DNA from: Legionella maioricensis
GTDB lineage: Bacteria > Pseudomonadota > Gammaproteobacteria > Legionellales > Legionellaceae
Direction of reading: 5' to 3'
Assembly: GCF_023618015.1 (NCBI RefSeq)
Contig: NZ_JAJKBJ010000010.1
Location: 1-64,000, forward strand
DNA: 64,000 nt
Position 1 is the first letter of the stretch. The number at the start of each line of letters is the position of its first letter. Under the pieces are notes generated by a model. The model searched no databases. It was not told the DNA's origin and saw nothing but the letters and a program-made list of their open reading frames with translations. This document shows, one piece after another, positions 31,745 through 40,318 of this stretch. The translations under genes and the position numbers were made by a program.

Positions 31745-32185
31745 ATGAAAAAAATTTTATTGATGGGACTTACAGCAGCCACACTATCTTTTACACCCGT
31801 GTCCCAAGCTGATATTACTGTTCATTCAAACACCCCCGACGCTTGTGAATATATTGCTGGGCATTGGGCGGGAACTGGTAAAGCATCGAATTGGGTTATA
31901 GGTGAGTGTATCTATCATGGAGCAGGAACAGTTAGCACTGTAGACAATACCGGTTCATTTAAAATAGAAGTGACCTCAAACAAAGACTCAGGAAGTCTCC
32001 TTTGCCCTGCTCATGCCAAAAAACGACTGACAGGAACTTGTATTAATGGGGTTGTTACGATTAAAACAGAATACGGCGACCTGGCTGGTCATTTTTCGCA
32101 AAACTCAGGAGATGCAAAAGGAACTTTATCTGTAGCTCGAGGAATAAGCGCAGATGTGGTTATTCAATTTCAACGAGTGGAATAA
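31745..32185 (+). CDS. Small secreted hypothetical protein
   Basis: A 146-residue product with a clear signal peptide (MKKILLMGLTAATLSFTPVSQA) and a beta-rich mature part with four Cys (CEYI, GECIY, LLCPAH, GTCING) that could form two disulfides. The repeated W/G pattern (GHWAGTGKASNWVIGEC) suggests a small lipocalin- or avidin-like barrel, but no family is recognised. The start follows AAGGAGAAGAA, a strong ribosome site. It is divergent from the sedolisin operon. Confidence 0.7.
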   Translation: MKKILLMGLTAATLSFTPVSQADITVHSNTPDACEYIAGHWAGTGKASNWVIGECIYHGAGTVSTVDNTGSFKIEVTSNKDSGSLLCPAHAKKRLTGTCINGVVTIKTEYGDLAGHFSQNSGDAKGTLSVARGISADVVIQFQRVE

Positions 32186-32220
32186 TTATTAGTATTCGTA
32201 TTTTAAATACTTATTAAAAC

Positions 32221-32247
32221 CTCACCGGCCTGCGGTAGGCCGGTGAG
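32221..32247. terminator. GC-rich hairpin between convergent genes
   Basis: CTCACCGGCCT and AGGCCGGTGAG form a perfect 11-bp stem with loop GCGGT. Read on the minus strand it is followed by GGTTTTAAT, so it best serves the outer-membrane gene at 32314, but it also lies 35 bases after the plus-strand gene. Confidence 0.85.
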
Positions 32248-32313
32248 AAACTTGCTTTAATATAGCATTATACAAGGCCTGATGATGCAAAGAAGCCAGC
32301 AACCGGCAAAAAA

Positions 32314-33120
32314 TCAGGCGAATTGATAGTTAACTTTGAGTACAACTTCTCCTGTTCGCAACCAAAGATCAGCTGAGGCCGGGCGATAAATAAAGGCGGA
32401 ATTAGAAAGACCAAAAATGGCTACGCTTCCAAGAGGATATTGTCTTCTTCCATAATCAGTATAACGACCCTCAACACCCATGCGCCAATTTTGAGTCAAC
32501 GCATATTCTATACCGGCACCATAAGTACCTCCAACTAGCCTATGAGTACTTGAGTTATACGCGCCAGGAAAACGAATACCTCCACTAACAGAGGGAACAA
32601 AGGTACCGAGAAACTTCACGTTGGCAAACCCTACACCACCGGTCCCATACAATAACCAATTATCCGCTGCATAGCCAAGACGACCAAGTATAGAGGCCTG
32701 CACATCATTCTCAGTAGAGAGAATATCCCCAGCTACAAATTGAGTTCCTGGATAAAGCTCTGCTGCCGACACAATATGAGAGTCATTTAAATCTTCGCCA
32801 TTTATATTAGCTTCTGCACCCAAAACCCAGTGATTATGTTGCCAGTTGAAACCAACTTGACCACCTCCCGTGAATGAACTGGGAGTAACATCATAAAATT
32901 GAATAGATGGCCCTAAAACTCTTCCTAATACTGTGGCAGTTTCAATAGTTACCGGGGCAGTAAATTTACCCCATTTGCCGCCCAAATTACCGCCAACGTA
33001 AAAACCAGTCCACTGGTGCTCTGTTCCAATCGGTCCCATTGTCCCAGCATTAAGACTAGTCATCCAGAGAGGATTAACCATTGCGCCGAGTACTACTCCT
33101 ATTGAAAATACCTTCTTCAT
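32314..33120 (-). CDS. Outer-membrane beta-barrel protein (opacity/OmpA-like)
   Basis: A 268-residue exported protein. The signal peptide ends near SLNAG, and the mature part starts GTMGPIGTEHQWTGFYVGGNLGG, typical of opacity-like barrels. Alternating hydrophobic strands follow (SFTGGGQVGFNWQHNHWVLGAEA, WLLYGTGGVGFANVKF, GTYGAGIEYALTQNWRMGVEGRYTDYG). The final strand EVVLKVNYQFA ends near an aromatic residue, as required for BAM insertion. ATG 33120 follows GGAG at 7 bases. The mature start resembles the broken paralog at 6425-6920. Confidence 0.87.
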   Translation of the reverse strand: MKKVFSIGVVLGAMVNPLWMTSLNAGTMGPIGTEHQWTGFYVGGNLGGKWGKFTAPVTIETATVLGRVLGPSIQFYDVTPSSFTGGGQVGFNWQHNHWVLGAEANINGEDLNDSHIVSAAELYPGTQFVAGDILSTENDVQASILGRLGYAADNWLLYGTGGVGFANVKFLGTFVPSVSGGIRFPGAYNSSTHRLVGGTYGAGIEYALTQNWRMGVEGRYTDYGRRQYPLGSVAIFGLSNSAFIYRPASADLWLRTGEVVLKVNYQFA

Positions 33121-33447
33121 CAATTTACTCCATTATTGTAATTATAAGAGAACGCTATACCGATGGACTTCAGGGGGCACAACATCCTTTGGTACATGGT
33201 ATTTATCATATTGATAGTTATTCTTTAAGTAAAGAGATGATTTTTGCAGTCCATCCCACCTTAGACTCTGAATGATTTTTATTGATCACAAAATACTTCA
33301 AGTATTTAATATGACTAAAATGCGTCTAAAAACGAGTACATTCTTTTAATTAATCTCTCTTGTAGACGGTTTACTGTTTTTAATGACAAAATGTAATTTG
33401 AGCCAAGCTGGATTAATCCTTGTTTTATACCTGCGGGAGGCGTGTGT

Positions 33448-35298
33448 ATGACACTTACTGTTCTTTTTGTTATGGGCGCCATTTTGCTCGTGCTAAATTA
33501 TCAACTGCGCCAGAGAGCCATGACTGCAAAAATAACTTCCCCCTCTTCAGTTGATTATCTGACTCTTATAAAAGATCTTACTATGTTGAAGACGAACTCA
33601 CCTTCAGCAAAATTGGCATTGCAAAGCCATTTCATGACTTTCATTTCAGAACTTGCCACACGTTCGCTGGATAAACAACATTCTGGTATTGGCTATTTTA
33701 GATTGCCTAATACGACTCAGGTCTTTGTGTTATCAAACAAAACGGCAATTCAACGGCTTTATGCAAGAAATAATGAGAAAAAATTTGGACAAAAACAATT
33801 TTTTAATCGTTTGGCAGTCATATTGGGTCAAGATAATTTGATGTCGTCCAATCTGGGTTCAAATACTCATGGAATGATACGTAGCGCTATATTATTGCGT
33901 AACGAGTCCTTTAGACCTCAGGTAGCTAAAGTAGTCGCTGATTTTTTCCAGGAATATGAAGCCCAACAAAAAACGCAAGGCAAGACACTTAGCGAAGTCA
34001 TGGACAAACTATCCCGGCGAGTTTTACTCGCTACTTATTTTGGTCAGGACATCATTAATCCATTTGAAACCCTTTATAGCTCCAAGTTAACCAAGGAATT
34101 AATAGACTGTTTATTCAGCCTTGAGCCGATCAGACAAGAGGAAGAGAAAAATCTTTTCCTCTTAAGGAATAGAATATTTGAACTGGGTTGCCGCCTTATT
34201 TTTTCAACAAAAGCAATAACCTCACAGTTAATGCAAGAACAAAGTTGGCTTAATTATTTGCTCACTGTTAGAGTCATCCAGAATCCTGAAATAAAAAGCC
34301 AACTGGAACAACTGGGTATTACCTCCAGCAAGCTGAGCGCCGAACAGGCTGAACTTCTGTTGAAATATGCTATTGCACATGAAGATGATAGCCCTTTGTC
34401 CGCGCTCATAAGAGATGTGGTCAATGAAAGTTTATTCATTCCCTTATTAGGTTTCGATGCCACAGCCACCGTTTTAATCACCGCGTTGAGAATAGCAGTT
34501 CAAGATAAACGCATCTACTCCATAGTTAAAAAGGAAATTCAACAGAAAATCGCTGCAGGGGAACTTTTTGAATTACACTCACCTTGGGATAGTCATAACT
34601 TCTCTTATACCGAAGCAGTTTTGCTGGAAGCATTACGCTTATCACCTCCCGCCCCTATTGTTCCAGAAATTATTAATGAAACAATTACTCTCGATATTGA
34701 TGGTACTTTTCTAACTTTACCCGCAGGTGCGCTCGTATTTATTCCCATGCAAAGCTTACACACTCATTCGTTTCATTTTCCTGACCTTACCCTATCAAAA
34801 GAGGGCCAAGAGGCTTTGGGTAAAACCACAATGAGTGCAAAGGACATTTTTCCAGAACGATGGGGCCCCAAGGACAGTAACGGGAATGTTTATAATTCTA
34901 ATTTTTTTACTGAGGAGGGGATTTTAAATCGCCCAGGTACATTGGAAAAACCCGGAGGACTCTTATCCTTTAAAACAGGAGCAAGGCGATGCCCGGGTTT
35001 ACGCATTGCCATGACCGAAGTTTTATCATTATTTCGCATGCTGGCCTCCTATAAATTTAAACTGAGCGGCGAAGAACTCTTGGAATTGCGTTTTAATTAT
35101 GAAACACCGCTGCAGAGAAATGGCGGGTTGGGACTGTTAAAAATTAGTCCTCGTAAAAAATTGACTTTGGACGCTCCCCCTCTCACTCGAATATCAGATC
35201 AAGAGGTTCATCAACAAAGCGGCCTGACTTTTTTTAATGAACAGCCCATCTCAACGCATAAAGAACAAGCCGAACTAACCAACCTTCAACTAGGGTAA
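33448..35298 (+). CDS. Cytochrome P450
   Basis: A 616-residue heme monooxygenase, long for a bacterial P450 because of an N-terminal membrane anchor (MTLTVLFVMGAILLVLNYQL) and a C-terminal extension of about 60 residues. The heme-ligand motif FKTGARRCPGLRIA places Cys near 515. The K-helix ExxR is EAVLLEALRLSP, and the I-helix region is FIPLLGFDATATVL. ATG 33448 lies 7 bases after GGGAGG; an upstream GTG at 33442 is too close. Membrane-anchored P450s are typical of eukaryotes, so transfer is possible. With a sterol reductase 8 kb away, a sterol or lipid substrate is worth considering but unproven. Confidence 0.9.
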   Translation: MTLTVLFVMGAILLVLNYQLRQRAMTAKITSPSSVDYLTLIKDLTMLKTNSPSAKLALQSHFMTFISELATRSLDKQHSGIGYFRLPNTTQVFVLSNKTAIQRLYARNNEKKFGQKQFFNRLAVILGQDNLMSSNLGSNTHGMIRSAILLRNESFRPQVAKVVADFFQEYEAQQKTQGKTLSEVMDKLSRRVLLATYFGQDIINPFETLYSSKLTKELIDCLFSLEPIRQEEEKNLFLLRNRIFELGCRLIFSTKAITSQLMQEQSWLNYLLTVRVIQNPEIKSQLEQLGITSSKLSAEQAELLLKYAIAHEDDSPLSALIRDVVNESLFIPLLGFDATATVLITALRIAVQDKRIYSIVKKEIQQKIAAGELFELHSPWDSHNFSYTEAVLLEALRLSPPAPIVPEIINETITLDIDGTFLTLPAGALVFIPMQSLHTHSFHFPDLTLSKEGQEALGKTTMSAKDIFPERWGPKDSNGNVYNSNFFTEEGILNRPGTLEKPGGLLSFKTGARRCPGLRIAMTEVLSLFRMLASYKFKLSGEELLELRFNYETPLQRNGGLGLLKISPRKKLTLDAPPLTRISDQEVHQQSGLTFFNEQPISTHKEQAELTNLQLG

Positions 35299-35304
35299 TT
35301 GAGT

Positions 35305-35760
35305 CTACCATCGCTCACTGATCTCAATTTCCTTGAAATACTCCTGGATTCTGCGGCGGGTTGCCGGTGAAAGATCTGGGGGTAATTGATTAGCGGGAAA
35401 CCATTGTTGCTCTGCGATTTCAGACGAAGTCACTAATTCTTGTGCCCCTGCATGACCAATATAGAAAATAATATAATCATCACGTTTTTCATTTCTGCTG
35501 TAATAAACTGAAAATAATTCAGGTGGGGCATTTAACACAACCCCAACCTCTTCCTGAAGCTCCCTTTCTATAGCTTGGCGTGGGGTTTCTCCTGATTCAA
35601 CTCCACCGCCAATAGTGTACCAATCAGGTTGATAGGTATGTTTAACCAATAAAATTTTTTCATCTTTAATCAGTAGAATTCTGACACCTACTGTTCTTTT
35701 CGCTAAAAGGGAAAAAACTATATTTTTTACAACATGATAAATTCTCACTACTGACCCCAA
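35305..35760 (-). CDS. Nudix hydrolase
   Basis: A 151-residue protein with a complete Nudix box: the GGVESGETPRQAIERELQEE stretch, continuing VGV, matches Gx5Ex7REUxEExGU. The N-terminal VGVRILLIKDEKILLVKHTY fits the fold. The family hydrolyses nucleoside diphosphates linked to other groups, and the substrate cannot be assigned. It is convergent with the P450 gene with only 6 bases between stop codons. Tyr-rich strands (FSVYYSRNEKRDDYIIFYIG) are similar to ADP-sugar or NTP-type members. Confidence 0.9.
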   Translation of the reverse strand: MGSVVRIYHVVKNIVFSLLAKRTVGVRILLIKDEKILLVKHTYQPDWYTIGGGVESGETPRQAIERELQEEVGVVLNAPPELFSVYYSRNEKRDDYIIFYIGHAGAQELVTSSEIAEQQWFPANQLPPDLSPATRRRIQEYFKEIEISERW

Positions 35761-35881
35761 TACATTTTAGAGTGCGCCAAGCATCTCGAGGACATGAGAC
35801 ACTCAAGATGACGGGTGAATTTGCAAATCAGATTAAATGATATTACAGATGAGTAATTAATAACAATTACTTAACAAGTTT

Positions 35882-35912
35882 AGCGCGATAAAGAAAAATC
35901 TCTTATCGCGCT
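35882..35912. terminator. Hairpin near the Gly/Trp-rich lipoprotein gene
   Basis: AGCGCGATAA and TTATCGCGCT form a perfect 10-bp stem with an 11-base loop, followed on the plus strand by TTTTA. It lies 28 bases after the lipoprotein stop codon (minus strand). Confidence 0.65.
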
Positions 35913-35939
35913 TTTAGACTAATTCAAAAATATGAAGTG

Positions 35940-36263
35940 TTATCTACGGTGCCAACCACCGCCGCCATGCCAGCCGCCGTGCCATCCGCCACGCCATGCA
36001 GTATTACGCCAGCCGGTACCTCGCCAACCAGCGCCATGCCAGCCGGTATTCCATGATCTAGCACCATACCAATTATTATGTCGCCAGCCTCGACCACCAT
36101 ACCAACCGACCCCGTAATAATTGCCATATCCATAACTGGGGTAAGAAGCGGTAGAATAGACGTAATTACTATTGTATCCAGGTGAATATACTGTCTCAGT
36201 TACACAGCTTGACAGACCTAATGTACTTGAAGCTATTACACACGAGAGTATTATTTTTTTCAT
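35940..36263 (-). CDS. Small Gly/Trp/His/Arg-rich lipoprotein
   Basis: A 107-residue protein. The signal sequence MKKIILSCVIASSTLGLSSC ends in a lipobox (LSSC), so it should be a lipoprotein. The mature part starts with a Tyr/Ser/Gly region (YSPGYNSNYVYSTASYPSYG) and ends in near-repeats of GWHGAGWRGTGWRN-type sequence rich in Trp, Gly, His and Arg. The frame is open upstream to 36290, but the ATG at 36263 gives a proper signal peptide. The function is unknown. Surface or cell-wall association is likely from the lipobox. Confidence 0.65.
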   Translation of the reverse strand: MKKIILSCVIASSTLGLSSCVTETVYSPGYNSNYVYSTASYPSYGYGNYYGVGWYGGRGWRHNNWYGARSWNTGWHGAGWRGTGWRNTAWRGGWHGGWHGGGGWHRR

Positions 36264-36491
36264 ATTAGCATCCCAGCTGATTAAACTCATCTAAAGTGTA
36301 AGACAAGTTCTTAAAATATACAAATTGATCACTTTGTTATCTTGATAATCAATTAATAACGGTCAGGTGGGGCTTGTATTCAGAGCTGCTAAAATATTAA
36401 TGATGAATATTTTTATTTTGAATTAATGAGTGGTTTACTCACCCGGTTTTTTCAGACAGAATTAATTTCTTATTATCTGGAGAGGACGAGA

Positions 36492-37172
36492 TTGGATTAT
36501 AGCGATAATAATTATATTTTTCCTCACCCGGAGACCAGCGACAGACAAGGCTTATTAGTTATTGGAGGTGATTTATCCCCTCAACGCATATTACAGGCTT
36601 ACTCCCAAGGTATTTTTCCTTGGTATGAACCCGGTTGCCCTGTTCTTTGGTGGTCACCTAATCCAAGACTCATTTTAAAACCAAACGACTTTAAGTTATC
36701 ACGAAGTTTAAAAAAATCCTTAAAAAAACCATTTAGATTATCTATAGATACGGCGTTTCAAGAAGTAATTACCGCTTGTGCCACTTCTTCTGATCGCCTT
36801 AACAAAACATGGATAACCAATGAAATGATTGATGCATATATCAATTTACATCATATGGGTTATGCCCATTCGTTTGAAGTTTGGGAAAAAAATAATCTGG
36901 TAGGTGGATTATATGGTATTAGTTTAGGAGCTGCTTTTTTTGGCGAGTCTATGTTTCATATGGTAACCGATGCTTCAAAAATTGCCTTATACTTCTTATG
37001 TGAAACGATGACAACGTGGGGTTTTGATTTCATTGATTGCCAAATGCCGACTCCACATTTACTTAGTTTAGGGGCCAAGATTATCAGTCGAAAAGAATTT
37101 CTTCATCTCCTGAACCAGACCTTGGCAAATCCAAATAAAAAAGGGATATGGGGTGTGAAAAATGAGTTATAA
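36492..37172 (+). CDS. aat: Leucyl/phenylalanyl-tRNA-protein transferase
   Basis: Aat adds Leu or Phe to N-terminal Arg or Lys of proteins, marking them for ClpS/ClpAP degradation (N-degron pathway). Family sequence is clear: YIFPHPETSDRQGLLVIGGDLSPQRILQAYSQGIFPWYEPG, VLWWSPNPRLIL, TWITNEMIDAYINLHHMGYAHSFEVWE, FFGESMF and DCQMPTPHLLSLGA. The frame opens at ATG 36426, but that codon has no ribosome site and adds residues outside the family. The TTG at 36492 follows GGAGAGGA and gives 226 residues, near the E. coli length. In many genomes aat is next to infA. Here about 6 kb intervenes. Confidence 0.94.
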   Translation: MDYSDNNYIFPHPETSDRQGLLVIGGDLSPQRILQAYSQGIFPWYEPGCPVLWWSPNPRLILKPNDFKLSRSLKKSLKKPFRLSIDTAFQEVITACATSSDRLNKTWITNEMIDAYINLHHMGYAHSFEVWEKNNLVGGLYGISLGAAFFGESMFHMVTDASKIALYFLCETMTTWGFDFIDCQMPTPHLLSLGAKIISRKEFLHLLNQTLANPNKKGIWGVKNEL

Positions 37173-37212
37173 TTAATCCTGAATGGAATTAATCCTTTGC
37201 ACAGGACGCAGC

Positions 37213-39306
37213 ATGATTGGAAATCTGTTTAAAAAAATAAATCAGCTAATTATTCCTCTTAAATCCAGTATGCTCTTTATTTTTATTTCTTTATTTCTCA
37301 TCACTGCCTTATTAATTCTTCTCGTCGCCACAGTACGCTATACAAAAATATTAACTTATATAGCCCATGAACACATGAAGCATGCCTCAGAATTCGTATT
37401 ACGTGAATTAACTGAGAATATCAATCCTGCTGCAGTTAACAGTCAATTTACTGGGCATCTTATTCAGCAAAATATTATTAAAGCTGGCCCAGCCCAGTTA
37501 GTTCCTTTAACCATGGGCATGGTCAAAACGTTACCTCTCGTAGCTGGAGCTTATTGGGGTGACCAACAGGGCAATTTCATTTATTCTCAAAAAGAAAAAA
37601 ATGGAACTATCACATCCGAAATTTATAACCGCCTAACCCATCCTGCAACACATACCATTATTAATAGAGATAACTCTGGAAAAATAATTAAACAATACCT
37701 ATCTCCTGACCTGAGTTACGATCATCGTAAACGAGTCTGGTATCATCAGGCCCAAAAAGAAAAGAAAACGATATGGACTGATATCTATTTCTTTGATCCT
37801 CCTCCTGACGTAGGAATAACAACAGCATCGCCAGTATTTAAAGATGGGAAATTTTATGGCGCTTTTGGCATTGATATCAATTTAATTACACTCACTGAAT
37901 TTATCAAAAATCAAAAAATCACCGCTGGTGGTTATTCTTTTATTATCACAAATAAAGGGAAATTAATTGCATATCCAAATAAAAAACCTTTTACTGACAT
38001 GAATGTTTCTACGGGAAAATTTCATAATGTACATAATGATTCAATACCCTTAATCGACAAATCGCTAGAACTGTATAAAAAAAGTGGACAGGAAAAACTC
38101 ACATTTTCTTATAAACATGAGGGTGAAAATTATATGATAAATTACGAACCAGTCGAAGCGTTGAAAAGCTATGGCTGGCTTATCGGAATTGTCGTTCCGG
38201 AAAGTGATTTTATCAGCGATTTGAGAAGAATAAATTTGATGAGTTTATACATCAGTTTTATCATCTTACTTTTGGGAATCCTGTTCGTATCCGGTTTAGT
38301 TGCTCGTATTGTAAGACCGCTTAAATCTCTTGTGGCTGAAACAGAAAACATAAAGCATTTTAATCTTGATGGTGAAATTTCGATTAAATCCAGGATAAAA
38401 GAAATCATTCAATTGCGCGATGCAGTGCATTCAATGAAAATTGGACTTAAATTATTTCAAAGATACATACCTAAGATTCTCGTAAGACAGTTAATTGAAT
38501 CAGGAGAAGACGTACGCATAGGAGGTGTTCGAAAAACACTTACTGTTTTCTTTTCAGACATTGAGCATTTTGCGACTCTCGCCGAAAAAACAGAGCCCAA
38601 TTTACTAATGATACAGATGGGAGAGTATTTGGAGGAATTAACCCAAATCATTATCGCTGAAAAAGGAACCATAGATAAGTATATTGGTGATGCCATTATG
38701 GCTTTTTGGGGGGCACCCTTACCTAATGATAACCCATGCTATCATGCAGCCCGCGCGGCTCTTCGCTGTCAATTAAAATTGAATGAATTGAATACCAAAT
38801 GGGAAAAAGAAGGAAAGAAAATTTTATTTACCCGTATTGGTATCCATATGGGAGATGCCATTGTAGGTAATTTGGGCTCATCGGAACGATTAAATTATAC
38901 GGCCCTTGGCGATTCGATCAATATTGCCAGCCGACTTGAGAGTATCAATAAAAATTATAAAACTAAAATAATTGTCAGTGATACGGTCTATGAACAAATA
39001 AAAGATCAATTTTTATTCCGAATGATTGATTGCGTTGTAGTTGAAGGTCGGACTCAAAGCTGCTGCATTTATGAATTATTAACGGACAATGCTTTAGCTC
39101 TCGAATTTGACCTGGGTGCATACAATCCCTGCTTTGAAAAAGGATTCTCAGCGTATAAAGAACAACGTTGGGATGAGGCAATTGTTTGCTTTAAAAAATG
39201 CCTGGAAATTTATCCCGCAGATGCTATAGCCCCTATTTTCATTGCACGATGTCAACAGTTTAAAACCCAACCGCCAAAATCAGGATGGAATGGCATTATG
39301 GAATAA
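37213..39306 (+). CDS. Membrane class III adenylate/guanylate cyclase with Cache and HAMP domains
   Basis: A 697-residue sensor cyclase. An N-terminal membrane helix (SSMLFIFISLFLITALLILL) is followed by a periplasmic dCache-like domain (about 55-330; VWYHQAQKEKKTIWTDIYF, TTASPVFKDGKFYGAFGIDI). A second helix, a HAMP linker (VARIVRPLKSLVAETENI) and a class III cyclase domain come next. Metal-binding Asp residues are in VFFSDIEHFATL (near 447) and KYIGDAIMAFWGAP. The transition-state region is LNYTALGDSINIASRLE. A C-terminal TPR-like tail (FSAYKEQRWDEAIVCFKKCL) ends the protein. ATG 37213 follows AGGA at 7 bases. Product cAMP is most likely, but specificity was not established. Confidence 0.88.
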   Translation: MIGNLFKKINQLIIPLKSSMLFIFISLFLITALLILLVATVRYTKILTYIAHEHMKHASEFVLRELTENINPAAVNSQFTGHLIQQNIIKAGPAQLVPLTMGMVKTLPLVAGAYWGDQQGNFIYSQKEKNGTITSEIYNRLTHPATHTIINRDNSGKIIKQYLSPDLSYDHRKRVWYHQAQKEKKTIWTDIYFFDPPPDVGITTASPVFKDGKFYGAFGIDINLITLTEFIKNQKITAGGYSFIITNKGKLIAYPNKKPFTDMNVSTGKFHNVHNDSIPLIDKSLELYKKSGQEKLTFSYKHEGENYMINYEPVEALKSYGWLIGIVVPESDFISDLRRINLMSLYISFIILLLGILFVSGLVARIVRPLKSLVAETENIKHFNLDGEISIKSRIKEIIQLRDAVHSMKIGLKLFQRYIPKILVRQLIESGEDVRIGGVRKTLTVFFSDIEHFATLAEKTEPNLLMIQMGEYLEELTQIIIAEKGTIDKYIGDAIMAFWGAPLPNDNPCYHAARAALRCQLKLNELNTKWEKEGKKILFTRIGIHMGDAIVGNLGSSERLNYTALGDSINIASRLESINKNYKTKIIVSDTVYEQIKDQFLFRMIDCVVVEGRTQSCCIYELLTDNALALEFDLGAYNPCFEKGFSAYKEQRWDEAIVCFKKCLEIYPADAIAPIFIARCQQFKTQPPKSGWNGIME

Positions 39307-39369
39307 TTAGCTTTAATATCGTGTAACCTAGAAATTTTATCCCGTGGATCATTAATTTATGGAGCAATA

Positions 39370-39741
39370 ATGAAACAACATTCTTCACGATTTCTAACCT
39401 TAGTAGATGAATCTAAAAAACGAATCAAAGAAATAACCCCTCAAGCATTGAAAGACAAGATGGATCAGCAAGAACCTTTTGCTCTAATTGATGTTCGAGA
39501 AGACAATGAATGGCCTACCGGACATATACCGACAGCAATTCACATGAGTAAAGGGATCATTGAACGGGATATTGAAAAGGCAATTCCCGATAATCATACG
39601 CCAATCGTTGTTTATTGCAGTGGTGGTTTTCGTTGTGCTCTGGTTGCAGACAGTTTGCAACAAATGGGGTATTCGCAAGTCTATTCTTTAGAAAGCGGTT
39701 TACGAGGTTGGTTAGATGCCGGTTATGAAATTAAAAAATAA
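39370..39741 (+). CDS. Single-domain rhodanese
   Basis: A 123-residue sulfurtransferase-like protein. The active-site loop is VYCSGGFRCAL, with the catalytic Cys first and a second Cys where Ser is common. FALIDVREDNEWPTGHIPTAIHMSKG is the conserved DVREPxEWxxGHI region. There is no signal peptide, so it is cytoplasmic. It follows the sensor cyclase on the same strand after 63 bases and may be cotranscribed. The physiological sulfur acceptor is unknown. Confidence 0.88.
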   Translation: MKQHSSRFLTLVDESKKRIKEITPQALKDKMDQQEPFALIDVREDNEWPTGHIPTAIHMSKGIIERDIEKAIPDNHTPIVVYCSGGFRCALVADSLQQMGYSQVYSLESGLRGWLDAGYEIKK

Positions 39742-39758
39742 TCTCGATCACCTCTCCC

Positions 39759-40044
39759 CGTCATCTTGACTTCCACTACGTCATCTTGACTTCCCTACGT
39801 CACCGTGACTCCCCTGCGTCACCTTGACTCCCCTGCGTCACCGTGACTCCCATGCGCCACCGTGACTCCCCTGCGTCACCGTGACTCCCCTGCGCCACCG
39901 TGACTCCCCTGCGTCACCGTGACTCCCCTGCGCCACCGTGACTCCCCTGCGCCACCGTGACTCCCCTGCGCCACCGTGACTCCCCTGCGCCACCGTGACT
40001 CCCCTGCGCCACCGTGACTCCCCTGCGCCACCGTGACTCCCCTA
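39759..40044. repeat. Tandem array of 15 units of about 19 bp
   Basis: Fifteen head-to-tail copies. The first is 20 bp (CGTCATCTTGACTTCCACTA), and the rest are 19 bp, mostly CGTCACCGTGACTCCCCTG or CGCCACCGTGACTCCCCTG. Copies 1-2 differ most and match, inverted, the far end of the right arm at 40197-40242. Each unit contains a small palindrome CACCGTGA/TCACGGTG-like core. There are no unique spacers, so this is not CRISPR. The array is non-coding and GC-rich compared with its surroundings. Confidence 0.92.
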
Positions 40045-40130
40045 CGTCATCTCGAGCGGCAGCGAGAGATCTCCTTGATGTAGTACGGTGCGTATTGCAG
40101 GAGATCCCTCACTTCATTCGGGATGACGTG
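40045..40130. repeat. Central REP-like element inside the array
   Basis: CGTCATCTCGAGCGGCAGCG...GAGATCTCC and GGAGATCCCTCACTTCATTC-GGGATGACG form inverted arms of the dispersed repeat also seen at 8403-8431 and 63422-63450. It is the centre of a larger palindromic region of about 560 bases. Confidence 0.75.
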
Positions 40131-40318
40131 AGAGGTTCGGGATGACGTGAGAGGTTCGGGATGACGTGAGAGGTTCGGGATGGAGTGAAGAGTTAGATGA
40201 CGTAGGGAAATCAAGATGACGTAGTGGAAGTCAAGATGACGTGAGAAGAGCGAGAGGACGTAAAGAGATCAAGATGGCATGCATTCAAGATGGCATGCAT
40301 TCAAGATGGCATGCATTA
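40126..40318. repeat. Right-hand tandem repeats of the inverted array
   Basis: Three copies of a 19-bp unit GTGAGAGGTTCGGGATGAC are followed by GGGAAATCAAGATGACGTAG and GGAAGTCAAGATGACGTGAG, the inverse of the first units at 39759. Then come three copies of a 16-bp unit AAGATGGCATGCATT(C/A) at 40271-40318. The last unit includes the stop codon of the following minus-strand gene. Confidence 0.85.

Noticed and set aside
39759-40044. CRISPR array
   Set aside because: The units are contiguous 19-bp tandem repeats with no unique spacers and no cas genes nearby.
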